Shown here: piece by piece, positions 36,163-44,444 of the stretch
How the letters are laid out: each line of letters opens with the position of its first letter
Numbering within the stretch: position 1 is the stretch's first letter
Assembly: GCA_046306335.1 (NCBI GenBank)
Contig: JBKDXM010000150.1
Location: forward strand, 82,951-146,950
Length of the DNA stretch: 64,000 nucleotides
Source: UBA2386 sp046306335
GTDB taxonomy: Bacteria; Planctomycetota; UBA1135; UBA2386
Reading direction: 5' to 3'
Position numbers and translations under genes: made by a program
The notes under the pieces: model-generated
Database searches by the model: none
Seen by the model: only the letters and a program-made list of their open reading frames with translations
What the model was told of the DNA's origin: nothing

Positions 36163-36857
36163 CAGGACACCACCCGGCCGTCCTTCATGCGGATGGTGCG
36201 GCCGCACCGGCGCGCCAGCTCCTCGTCGTGGGTCACCAGCAGCAGCGCCAGCCCGTCCTGTCGCGCCACCTCGAACATCAATTCGACGACGCCCGCGGCG
36301 GTGTGCGAGTCCAGGTTGCCGGTCGGCTCGTCGGCGAGCAGCGCGCGCGGCCGCGCCAGCAACGCGCGGGCGATGGCGACGCGCTGGCGCTCGCCGCCCG
36401 ACAGTTCGGCGGGCCGGTGGCGCATGCGGTCCGCGAGGCCGACGCGCGCCAACATGGCCTCGGCCTCGGCCCGCGCCTGCTTGCGGCGCCGCCAGTAGGC
36501 GAGCGGCGAGATCGCCATCATCTGGGCCAGCAGCACGTTCTGCAGCGCCGTCAGCTCCGGGATGAGGTGGTAGAACTGGAACACGAAGCCGACGTGGCGG
36601 TGGCGCAGCGCCGCGCGCTCGCGCACCGGCAGGTCGTCGACGCGGCGGCCGTCGTAGCGCACCTCGCCGCCGCTCGGCGCGTCGAGCAGGCCGAGCTCGT
36701 GCAGCAGCGTCGACTTGCCGGCGCCCGAGGCGCCGAGCAGCGCCACCGACTCGCCGGCGGCGACCGCGAGGTCGATGCCGCGCAGCACGGGGATCTCCTG
36801 CCGCCCGAGGCGGTAGTGCTTGGTGACGGCGACGGCGTGCAGCGCGGCGGGGGTCAT
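36162..36857 (-). CDS. lolD: Lipoprotein-releasing ABC transporter ATPase
   Basis: 231 residues, usual LolD size. Walker A is GASGAGKST, the signature is LSGGERQRVAIARALLA and Walker B is ALLADEPTGNLD, with the H-loop in LLLVTHDEELA. The start ATG overlaps the upstream permease stop (ATGA) and its own stop overlaps the downstream permease start (TGATG), so the three products are probably made in fixed ratio. MacB-type exporters use similar ATPases, but the two flanking LolC/E-like permeases support the Lol assignment. Confidence 0.92.
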   Translation of the reverse strand: MTPAALHAVAVTKHYRLGRQEIPVLRGIDLAVAAGESVALLGASGAGKSTLLHELGLLDAPSGGEVRYDGRRVDDLPVRERAALRHRHVGFVFQFYHLIPELTALQNVLLAQMMAISPLAYWRRRKQARAEAEAMLARVGLADRMRHRPAELSGGERQRVAIARALLARPRALLADEPTGNLDSHTAAGVVELMFEVARQDGLALLLVTHDEELARRCGRTIRMKDGRVVS

Positions 36858-38341
36858 TCGCGGCTCAGGCAGAGGACGGGGTGCATGCGGGCGGCCTGCC
36901 GCGAGGGCACGGCGGCGACGATCACGGCGAGCGTGACGGCGCCGGCGGCGACGGTCGCGATCCAGGACGGTTCCAGGCGGCAGGGGACTTCGCGCAGGTC
37001 GAACAGGCGGCGCGGGAACAGTTCGAGCTGGAAGTTGGCGAACATCCACTCGTTGGCGGCGTTGAGGTTCCACGCCGACAGCATGCCGGCGAGCAGGCCG
37101 AGCGTCGTGCCGACCAGCGCGACGGCGAGGCCGCTGACCAGGAACACGCCGCCGACGCTGCGCGGCGAGCCGCCGAGCGCCGCGAGGATGCCGATGTCCT
37201 TGACCTTCTGCACGACCATCATGTGCAGCGTCGCGTAGATGACGAAGGCGGCGACGAGCATCACGACGAACAGCACGAACTGCATCATGCCCTGCTCGTG
37301 CGCGACGGCGGACAGGAACGTCTCGTTCTGCTGCTGCCAGTCGGCGACGAGGCACGGGGCCGCGCCCGGCGGCAGCGCCGCCTGCACGCGCTCGCGGATC
37401 GCCGCCGCGGTCGCCGTCACGGCCGCCGGCGGCAGGCCGTCGCGCAGCCGTACGGCGACGTCGGTGACGACGTCGACGCTCGCCGGGTCGGCGGCGTCCT
37501 GGCCGAGCATCGTGCGCAGCGTCTCGATCGGCAGCAGCACCATGCCCTCGTCGACGGCGCGGCTGCCGGTGGCGAAGCAGCCGGCGAAGCCGACGCGCAG
37601 CGAGTGCGTGTGCAGCGCCGCGCCGCCGTCGCCGCCGGTGAACGACGCGCACACGACGTCGAACGGCTCGCTGCGCGGGAACCAGCCGAGCTGGCGGACG
37701 CGCTGCCAGCCGAACAGCACGCCCGGCCAGGCGCCGCGCTGGTCCTCGCTGCGCGCTTCGTGCGGCAGGCCGGCGCGGCGGCGGGCGCGCCACTCGTCGG
37801 CGTCGGGCATGCCAAGGCGCGCGCGGCGGCCGGCGTCGGCGTCGTCGAGCACGGGCGAGCGCCAGAAGTCGCCGGGGTAACGCTGCGCCAGTTCGTCGGG
37901 ACCGCGCTCGAGCCAGCGGCGCAGGCCGCTGACCGCGGCTTCGCGGTCCGGATCGACGCCGACCAGCAGCGCGAAGCCGTTCTGGGTGTGGTCGAAGTCG
38001 ACCTGGGAACTGCCCTGGTCGGCGATGCCGGTGCGGCGCTGGCGCACCTGCAACAGCAGGCCGTGGTGGCGCAGGCGAGGCGCCGTCGCGACGACGCCCT
38101 CGACGCCGGCGATGACCGCGGCGAGCCGCTCGAAGCTGGCGTCGTGCGGCAGGTCGGTGACCATCAGGTCGCAGGCGCTGCTGCGCACGTCCTGGCGGAT
38201 CTGGCTGACGAAGCCGGTGAACACGCTGTCGACGAGGAGGATCGCCCAGACGGCGAAGGTCACGCCGAAGACGGCGAGCAGGTTGATGCGGCGCGTCAGC
38301 AGGTAACGCCACGCCACGAACGGGCTGAAGGCGTCGATCAC
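36854..38341 (-). CDS. Lol-type ABC transporter permease (LolC/LolE family)
   Basis: 495 residues. The GTG start overlaps the lysS stop by four bases (GTGA). It shares its pattern with the 34813 permease: FVAWRYLLTRRINLLAVFGV, a periplasmic domain (about 45-355) longer than its partner's, three C-terminal helices with VQKVKDIGILAALGGSPRSV, and a VPSRQAARMHPVLCLSRE tail. It is the second half of the presumed LolCDE heterodimer. The gene is unusual in having an additional Arg/Asp-rich insert around residues 150-200 (DEWRARRRAGLPHEARSED). Confidence 0.87.
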   Translation of the reverse strand: MIDAFSPFVAWRYLLTRRINLLAVFGVTFAVWAILLVDSVFTGFVSQIRQDVRSSACDLMVTDLPHDASFERLAAVIAGVEGVVATAPRLRHHGLLLQVRQRRTGIADQGSSQVDFDHTQNGFALLVGVDPDREAAVSGLRRWLERGPDELAQRYPGDFWRSPVLDDADAGRRARLGMPDADEWRARRRAGLPHEARSEDQRGAWPGVLFGWQRVRQLGWFPRSEPFDVVCASFTGGDGGAALHTHSLRVGFAGCFATGSRAVDEGMVLLPIETLRTMLGQDAADPASVDVVTDVAVRLRDGLPPAAVTATAAAIRERVQAALPPGAAPCLVADWQQQNETFLSAVAHEQGMMQFVLFVVMLVAAFVIYATLHMMVVQKVKDIGILAALGGSPRSVGGVFLVSGLAVALVGTTLGLLAGMLSAWNLNAANEWMFANFQLELFPRRLFDLREVPCRLEPSWIATVAAGAVTLAVIVAAVPSRQAARMHPVLCLSRE

Positions 38342-39834
38342 GGCTGCGGCGCGTCCGGCGCCGGCGCAGCGCCTTCGCCCGCGGCGGCAGCGCCCGGCTC
38401 GACCCGGCGCAGCAGCGGGAACAGCACGACGTCGCGGATCGAGGTCGAGCCGGTGAGCAGCATGCACAGCCGGTCGATGCCGATGCCGAGCCCGCCGGCG
38501 GGCGGCATGCCGAACTCCAGCGCGGTGACGTAGTCGACGTCGACCTCGCCCGGGGTCTCGTCGTCCTTGTGCGCGACCTGTTCCTGGAAGCGCTGCTCCT
38601 GGTCGATCGGGTCGTTGAGCTCGCTGAAGGCGTTGCCCAGCTCCATGCCGGCGACGAACAGCTCGAAGCGCTCGGTGACGCGCGGGTCGTCGGCCATGCG
38701 CTTGGCCAGCGGGCTGATCGCGACCGGGTAGTCGTGCACGAAGATCGGCCCCTGCAGCGTGTCCTCGACCGTCGCCTCGAAGACGTCGTTGGCGAGCTTC
38801 GCCGGCGCCAGGCCGTCGGTCGGCAGGCCGAGTGCGCGCGCGCGCGCGACGCAGGCGGCGTGGTCGAACCAGTCGACGCCCGGGTTCTGCTGCGCGAACA
38901 GGTCGAGGTAGCGCGCCTTCTGGAACGGCGGCTTCAAGTCGTACGTCTTGTCGCGGAAGGTCACCACGCCCTTGCCGCCGAGCACCGTCTCGACGAGATG
39001 GCCGAACAGGCCCTCGACGCGCGCCATGATGTCGCGGTAGTCCGCCCACGCCTCGTAGCTCTCCAGCATGGTGAACTCGGGGTTGTGGCGGGTGCTGACG
39101 CCTTCGTTGCGGAAGACGCGGCCGATCTCGTAGACGCGCTCCATGCCGCCGACGACGAGGCGCTTTAGGTACAGCTCCGGCGCGATGCGCAGGTAGAGCT
39201 GCATGTCGAGCGCGTTGTGGTGGGTGACGAACGGCCGCGCGGCGGCGCCGCCGAAGATCGGCTGCAGGATCGGCGTCTCGACCTCCAGGTACCCGAGCGA
39301 GTCGAAGTACCGCCGCGTCTCGCGCACGATCTTGCTGCGCGTCGCGAACGCCTGCCGCACCTCGGGATTGGCGTACAGGTCGACGTAGCGCATGCGGTAG
39401 CGCTGTTCGGTGTCGACGAGGCCGTGCCACTTCTCGGGCGCGGCGCGCAAGGCCTTCGCGGCCAGTTCCACCTGGGACGCCCACAGGGTCGGCTCGCCCT
39501 TCTGGGTGGTGCCGAGCGTGCCGGTGACGCTGACGTGGTCGTTGCCCTCGACCTGCTTGCGGTCGGGCCAGAAGGCCGGCAGGCGGTCGCGCTCGAAGCC
39601 GACCTGCAGGCTGCCGGTGCGGTCGGCGACGTGGGCGAAGCGCAGCTTGCCGAAGTCGCGGACGACCCCGAGCCGGCCGGCGATGGTCACCGTCTGGCCG
39701 GTGCGGGCGGCGAAGTCGGCGAGCAGGTCGCCGATGGGTTGGCCGCGGGTCACCCGCGCCGGGAACGGATCTCGTCCGGCGGCGCGCATGGCCTGGAGCT
39801 TCTGGAGGCGGTCGTTGGCGATCCCGTCGGTCAC
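38338..39834 (-). CDS. lysS: Lysyl-tRNA synthetase, class II
   Basis: 498 residues from the GTG at 39834; the frame is open upstream but homology begins here (TDGIANDRLQKLQAMRAAG). The N-terminal OB anticodon-binding domain contains TVTIAGRLGVVRDFGKLRFA. Class II motif 2 is GRVFRNEGVSTRHNPEFT with MLESYEAWADY, and motif 3 is GGLGIGIDRLCMLLTG. It charges tRNA-Lys in the cytoplasm. It leads the lolCDE genes through a GTGA overlap. The C-terminus has a short Ala/Pro-rich extension beyond the usual end. Confidence 0.97.
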   Translation of the reverse strand: MTDGIANDRLQKLQAMRAAGRDPFPARVTRGQPIGDLLADFAARTGQTVTIAGRLGVVRDFGKLRFAHVADRTGSLQVGFERDRLPAFWPDRKQVEGNDHVSVTGTLGTTQKGEPTLWASQVELAAKALRAAPEKWHGLVDTEQRYRMRYVDLYANPEVRQAFATRSKIVRETRRYFDSLGYLEVETPILQPIFGGAAARPFVTHHNALDMQLYLRIAPELYLKRLVVGGMERVYEIGRVFRNEGVSTRHNPEFTMLESYEAWADYRDIMARVEGLFGHLVETVLGGKGVVTFRDKTYDLKPPFQKARYLDLFAQQNPGVDWFDHAACVARARALGLPTDGLAPAKLANDVFEATVEDTLQGPIFVHDYPVAISPLAKRMADDPRVTERFELFVAGMELGNAFSELNDPIDQEQRFQEQVAHKDDETPGEVDVDYVTALEFGMPPAGGLGIGIDRLCMLLTGSTSIRDVVLFPLLRRVEPGAAAAGEGAAPAPDAPQP

Positions 39835-39876
39835 GAGGTTCCGGAGCGGTGGGTGGTTTGGTCGAAAAGGCGGCGC

Positions 39877-39882
39877 ATGGTA
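39877..39882 (-). promoter_or_regulatory. Candidate -10 box (TACCAT) of the lysS-lol operon
   Basis: TACCAT on the minus strand lies 42 bases before the lysS GTG, a normal leader length. A purine patch (GGAACC) just before the start may serve as a weak ribosome site. The shared 230-base divergent region 39835-40064 shows no other feature. Confidence 0.35.
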
Positions 39883-40046
39883 GCCACTCCGAGCGAGCAA
39901 TGCTCCTGCGGCAGTGCAACCCCTGGCGGGGGCGCGGTCGATCGGTCGGCGTCCTGGGGGAGCCGGGCAGGCGGCGGGGTCGGGGGCGGGGCAGCGCCGA
40001 TGGCATGGCCGGTGCGGCAGTGGCGTGCACCAGCCGCCGCGGCTGC

Positions 40047-40052
40047 TATCCT
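40047..40052 (+). promoter_or_regulatory. Candidate -10 box (TATCCT)
   Basis: TATCCT lies 12 bases before the ATG at 40065 and is the same hexamer found before the metallo-beta-lactamase gene at 22498. Confidence 0.4.
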
Positions 40053-40064
40053 GCTGCACCTCTG

Positions 40065-40499
40065 ATGCCCCGCACGCTCTGCTTGTGGTCGGCTGCCGCG
40101 CTCCTCCTCGGGGCGCTCGTCCTCGGCAATCCGCTGCTGCCGCGCACGGCCGTGCCCGCCGGGCCCGCCGTGCCCGCCGGATCGCCGGCAATCGGCATGG
40201 CTCCGGTGGCCGCTCCCGGGCGGCCGGCCGGCGACACGCCCGTCCTGCAGCCGGCGGCTTGGCGGGAGGGTGCGCCGGGGCGCGTCCGTCCGGCGGCGGT
40301 GGCGCTCGCCGTGCACGGCGGCGGTGCCGTCGTCGCACCGGAGTGCCCCGACCCCGCCGTCGCACCGTTCGTCGTCGCGATCGAGCGCGACGACGAGCAC
40401 GGCGTCGTCTACGTGCTGCGCGACGGCCGCCGCATGGTCGCGGGCCGCGGCCCGCTCGCGCCGGCGCTGGTCGAACTGACGCCGGAACCGCCGCGCTGA
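40065..40499 (+). CDS. Small exported or anchored hypothetical protein
   Basis: 144 residues, unrecognised. An N-terminal hydrophobic segment (LCLWSAAALLLGALVLG) is followed by an Ala/Pro/Gly-rich linker and a short beta-rich end (VVAIERDDEHGVVYVLRDGRRMVAGRG). Gene spacing (50 bases) suggests it precedes the TMTC-like gene in one transcript. Confidence 0.6.
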   Translation: MPRTLCLWSAAALLLGALVLGNPLLPRTAVPAGPAVPAGSPAIGMAPVAAPGRPAGDTPVLQPAAWREGAPGRVRPAAVALAVHGGGAVVAPECPDPAVAPFVVAIERDDEHGVVYVLRDGRRMVAGRGPLAPALVELTPEPPR

Positions 40500-40549
40500 C
40501 GCGGGCTGCGGCGGCCATCGTCGCTCTGGAGCCGGATCTGGTGCCCACC

Positions 40550-42529
40550 ATGCCAGCCATGTCGCCCGCGTCCGACCGGTTGGCCACGGCTGCTCTTGGA
40601 TTGGTCGTCGTCGGCGTCGGCCTCACCGCATGGTGGGATGTGCCCGGTTTCGGCTGCAAGTTCGACGACTTGCCGGCGATCCAAGACAACGTGGCCCTCG
40701 CGCGCGGCGACTGGTGGGCGGCGGCCTTCGCGCCGCCGCACCAACCGCTGGCGAACCGCCCCCTGGCGACCTTGTCGCTGACGCTCACCGCCCGCTGCTT
40801 CGGTCCTTGGCCGGCGTCGGCGCTGGTCGGCAACCTGCTGCTGCACCTGGCGAACGCTTGCCTGCTGTTCGCCGTCGCGCGCCGCGTCTTGACGACGGGC
40901 AATCTCGGCGGGCGCTTCGCCGCTGCCTCGGCGGCGCGACTGGCGCTACTGATCGCATGCGTGTGGGTCGCTCACCCGCTCGCCACCGACACCGTCGCGT
41001 ATGCGACGCAGCGTTCGACCGGACTCGGCAGCGCCTGCTTCCTCGCCGGCCTTTGGGCGCTTGCGCGCGGCGCGGCGTGCGCAGGCGCGGCCGGTTGGAC
41101 GGCGGTCGCGACAGCGGCGATGGCGCTCGCGGTGGCGAGCAAGGAAGACTTCGTCGGCGCACCGATCCTGGGCGTGTTGTTCGATCGTGCGTTCTTGAGC
41201 CCCGGCTGGCAGGCGGTGCGCGAGCGCTGGCGCGTGCACGCCGTCGTGGCCGTGGCATGCTGGTCGACGCTGGCGTTTTGCGTCGGTCTCGGACCGGCCA
41301 ACGACACCGTCGGTTTCGCGACCAACCGGGGGACGACCGCGTGGCAGTGGTTGCTGACCCAGGCTGGCGTGATCCTCCACTACGTCCGGCTGGCGGCGGT
41401 GCCGACCGGGCTGCGCGGCGCGTACGACTGGGACATCGTCACGACCGCAGGCCCTGCGATCGCCCCAGGAATGACCGTGATGGCGCTGCTCGGTCTGACC
41501 GTCTGGTGCTGGCGACGGCATCCGCACTGGGGGTTTCTCGGCGCGCTGTTCTTCGTGCAGTTGGCGCCGACATCTTCGGTGCTGCCGATCGTCACCGAGG
41601 TCGTCGCCGAGCGTCGCTCCTACCTGCCGATGCTCGCCGTCGTCGTGCCGCTGGTGGTCCTCGCGCGGTCCTCGCTGCTGCGGCATGGAACCGCGCCAGC
41701 CGCCTGGACCGTCGCCGTCGTCGCGGTCGCGGCGCTCGTCGTCCAGGCGCGACGGCATGCCGAGACCTACCGCGACGAGGCCTGCTTCTGGCAGCGCGCC
41801 TACGACCTGCGTGATCCGGCAGCGCGCAACCCGTTCACGACCCGCATCGTCGGCGCCTATGCGTCGGTGCGCTTCGCGGCCGGCGATGCGGCGACGGCGC
41901 ACCGGTTGTTCGACGAGATGATGACGCTGCCAGCGCCGACGGTCGCGGAGCGTCTGCAGTACGCCGCATCGCTGGAGCAACGCGGACGTCACGGCGAAGC
42001 GCTCGCCGCCGTCGATCAGGTGCTCGCCGATGCTCCCCAGCACTCGCGCGCGCACGGCCTGCGCGGCGCGTTCCTCGCGCGCGCCGCCGAGCGACGCCGT
42101 GCGCCGGCTGCCGATCCGCAATGGGAAGACGCCGCGGCGAGCGTCGCCCGCGCCATCGGACTCGCGCCCGCGCTGCCGACGTGGCGGATCGAGTTGGCGC
42201 GCATCCGCGAGATCCAGGGGCGCATCGACGAGGCCGAGCGGGCGATCGCCGCAGCGACTGCCCTGCCGTCCTGCCCGGCGGCGGCGCTGGTGCTCCACGA
42301 CGCGCTGCTGCGCCGCCTCGGCCGCGCCACTGGCGCCGACGCGTTGTGGCGCGACGCCTTGCGACTGCGGGCGTCGGACGTCGACGTGTGGTTGGCTGGC
42401 GCACAGGCCGCCGCTGCGGCCAAGGACGTCACCGCCGCGCGCGAACGTCTGCTCGCCGCCAAACGCCTTGCGCCCGGGCGCGCCGAGATCGACGCCGCGC
42501 TGGCGCGCCTGCCGCCGACGGGCCGCTGA
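40550..42529 (+). CDS. TMTC-like multi-pass membrane protein with C-terminal TPRs
   Basis: 659 residues from the ATG at 40550; GTG 40541 or ATG 40559 are also possible. About ten membrane helices are followed by a TPR region from about residue 415 (GAYASVRFAAGDAATAHRLF; ALAAVDQVLADAPQHSRAHG; RGRIDEAERAIA-type helices). The block SSVLPIVTEVVAERRSYLPM matches the TMTC/DUF1736 motif. An early DD (CKFDDLPAIQDNVALARG) matches the GT-C acidic loop. Such proteins resemble protein O-mannosyltransferases; planctomycetes have many, of unknown substrate. The final codon is directly followed by a structured repeat element. Confidence 0.78.
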   Translation: MPAMSPASDRLATAALGLVVVGVGLTAWWDVPGFGCKFDDLPAIQDNVALARGDWWAAAFAPPHQPLANRPLATLSLTLTARCFGPWPASALVGNLLLHLANACLLFAVARRVLTTGNLGGRFAAASAARLALLIACVWVAHPLATDTVAYATQRSTGLGSACFLAGLWALARGAACAGAAGWTAVATAAMALAVASKEDFVGAPILGVLFDRAFLSPGWQAVRERWRVHAVVAVACWSTLAFCVGLGPANDTVGFATNRGTTAWQWLLTQAGVILHYVRLAAVPTGLRGAYDWDIVTTAGPAIAPGMTVMALLGLTVWCWRRHPHWGFLGALFFVQLAPTSSVLPIVTEVVAERRSYLPMLAVVVPLVVLARSSLLRHGTAPAAWTVAVVAVAALVVQARRHAETYRDEACFWQRAYDLRDPAARNPFTTRIVGAYASVRFAAGDAATAHRLFDEMMTLPAPTVAERLQYAASLEQRGRHGEALAAVDQVLADAPQHSRAHGLRGAFLARAAERRRAPAADPQWEDAAASVARAIGLAPALPTWRIELARIREIQGRIDEAERAIAAATALPSCPAAALVLHDALLRRLGRATGADALWRDALRLRASDVDVWLAGAQAAAAAKDVTAARERLLAAKRLAPGRAEIDAALARLPPTGR

Positions 42530-42531
42530 GC

Positions 42532-42631
42532 GCCCGAGAAGAACTCAGGATACGGGCTCTCGGAGTGCCCCTGGTGGCCGCTGCCGCGGCCATGCAGAGC
42601 CTGAGAAACCGGTTGTTTCTCAGGCGCTGAG
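42532..42631 (+). repeat. Triple-hairpin dispersed element, copy 1
   Basis: A 100-base element starts 2 bases after the stop of the TMTC-like gene and fills the gap to the convergent ubiD-type gene. It can fold into three hairpins in a row. The first is imperfect, from GCCCGAGA near the 5' end. The second is TGGCCGC-TGCC-GCGGCCA. The third has a 10-bp stem, CCTGAGAAAC-CGGTT-GTTTCTCAGG. It matches copy 2 (56264-56363, opposite strand) at 89 of 100 positions by direct alignment. Confidence 0.85.
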
Positions 42632-42638
42632 CGCCGCG

Positions 42639-44444
42639 TCAGTCGAGGTGCCCGCGGTCGCTGTCGCCCATGGCGACGTCGCGCGTCGGGAAGTACTCGC
42701 GCCAGCGCGCCGAGACCTTCCTGGCCGTGTCCGGGTCGCAGAAGAGCTCCTTCGGGTACGTCGGCTTCATGCGCGCGTCGATCACGACCGGCGGCGTCCA
42801 GCACGGCTGCGTGCCGGCGAGGCGCAGATCCTTGCCGTGCAGGTCGGCGGCCGGCTCGAAGCGGGTGAACGTCGTCCACAGGAAGTTGACCGCCGACTTC
42901 GCCGCCTTGTCGGCGTCGTCGACCAGCACGACGAGCGGCCAGTTGGCGAGTGCCGGGACCTGCGCGAGGTCGCGCGCGGCCGTGCGCCAGCCGGCGAAGG
43001 CGGGGCCCTGCACGACGAGGCAGCCGGGGCAGAAGACGCGCGCCTTCGGGAACTGCGGCGGCAGCGCGCCGGAGAACTCGGTCGGCAGCGTGCGCACCGG
43101 CTCGCCGAGGCCGAGCAGCACGCCCTTGCTGCCCTTGTTGACCGCCGGACCGGCGTAGTCGAGCGTGTCCATCGACAGGCTGCCGAACACGTACAGGTCG
43201 GTCTGGAAGCGCGTGCGCGCGAGGACGTGCGCCAGCGTCGCCTGGAAGTCGCGCAGGTCGACCGGCTGGTCGGTCAGCAGCAGGAACTTGGTCAGGCTGA
43301 GCTGGCCCTCGCCGAGGATGCGGAAGGCGCTCTGCATCGCCTCGCGGCCATAGCGCTCCTGCACGACCGCGGCGGCGAGCGCGTGGTAGCCGGTCTCGCC
43401 GTACGACCACAGGTCCTTGACCTGCGGCATCGCCACCTTGGCCAGCGGCAGCAGCAGTTCCTGCAGGTAGTCGCCGAGGAAGAAGTCCTCCTGGCGCGGC
43501 TTGCCGACGACGGTGGCGGCGAGGATCGGCTCGCGCCGGCGCGCCAGCGTGTGCACGCGCACCAGCGGGTAGTCGTGGCGCAGCGAGTAGTAGCCGTAGT
43601 GGTCGCCGAACGGGCCCTCGGGGTGGCGATCGCCGGGATGCACGTCGCCGAGGATGCAGAACTCGGCGTCGGCCTGCAGCGGCAGCGGCGTGTGCGCCGA
43701 CTTGGCGCTCCGCAGGCGCTGGCCGAGCAGCAGCGAGCACAGCAGCACCTCGGGCACGTTCTCGGGCAGCGGCGCGATCGCCGACAGGATCAGGGCCGGC
43801 GGTCCGCCGATGTGCACCGCGACCGGCATCGGCGTGCCGAGGCGCTCGTGCTCGGCGAGGTGGAAGCCGCCGCCCTTGCCGATCTGCACGTGCAGGCCGA
43901 CGCGGTCGTCGCCGTGCCGCTGGATGCGGTACATGCCGAGGTTGCTGCCGAGCCCGCGCGGGTGCTCGGTGTAGACCAGCGGCAGCGTGACGAACGGCCC
44001 GCCGTCCTCGCTCCACGTGCGCAGCAGCGGCAGGCGGCCCAGCGCCGGCGGCCGGTCCTGCACGTCGAGCAGCGGCGCCGAGCGCACGCGCTTGCGCCCG
44101 ACCTTCAGCAGCGAACCGATCAGGTCGCGCTGCGCCCACAGCTTGCCCAGGCTCGGCGGCAGCATGGTGTGCGGCGCGTCGGCGAGCCGCTGCACCAACT
44201 CCAGCGGGCGGCGGCCGAACGCCAGTTCGACGCGACGCGCGGTGCCGAACAGGTTGGTGACCACCGGCCACGGCGAACCCTTGACGCGGCGGAACAGCAG
44301 CGCCGGGCCGCCGGCGGCGATGACGCGCCGGTGCACCTCGGCGGCTTCGAGGTCGGGGTCGACCTCGGCGTCGATGGTGACGAGGTCGTCTTCGCGCCGC
44401 AGCAGGTCGAGGAACGCGCGCAGGTCGAGCAGCGGGGAGGTCAT
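42639..44444 (-). CDS. UbiD-family decarboxylase, menaquinone (MqnL-like) type
   Basis: 601 residues from the ATG at 44444, which overlaps the lpxB stop (ATGA). UbiD enzymes use prenylated FMN to remove carboxyl groups from aromatic acids. Family blocks are TNLFGTARRVELAFG near the N-terminus, EGPFGDHYGYYSLRHDYPLV, ILAATVVGKPRQEDFFLGDY, LWSYGETGYHALAAAV and FRILGEGQLSLTKFLLLTDQ. The roughly 600-residue length and the last two blocks fit the longer menaquinone (futalosine-pathway) decarboxylase group better than E. coli UbiD, but the substrate is inferred. It is the last gene of the pabA-ABC-lpxB run. Confidence 0.87.
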   Translation of the reverse strand: MTSPLLDLRAFLDLLRREDDLVTIDAEVDPDLEAAEVHRRVIAAGGPALLFRRVKGSPWPVVTNLFGTARRVELAFGRRPLELVQRLADAPHTMLPPSLGKLWAQRDLIGSLLKVGRKRVRSAPLLDVQDRPPALGRLPLLRTWSEDGGPFVTLPLVYTEHPRGLGSNLGMYRIQRHGDDRVGLHVQIGKGGGFHLAEHERLGTPMPVAVHIGGPPALILSAIAPLPENVPEVLLCSLLLGQRLRSAKSAHTPLPLQADAEFCILGDVHPGDRHPEGPFGDHYGYYSLRHDYPLVRVHTLARRREPILAATVVGKPRQEDFFLGDYLQELLLPLAKVAMPQVKDLWSYGETGYHALAAAVVQERYGREAMQSAFRILGEGQLSLTKFLLLTDQPVDLRDFQATLAHVLARTRFQTDLYVFGSLSMDTLDYAGPAVNKGSKGVLLGLGEPVRTLPTEFSGALPPQFPKARVFCPGCLVVQGPAFAGWRTAARDLAQVPALANWPLVVLVDDADKAAKSAVNFLWTTFTRFEPAADLHGKDLRLAGTQPCWTPPVVIDARMKPTYPKELFCDPDTARKVSARWREYFPTRDVAMGDSDRGHLD

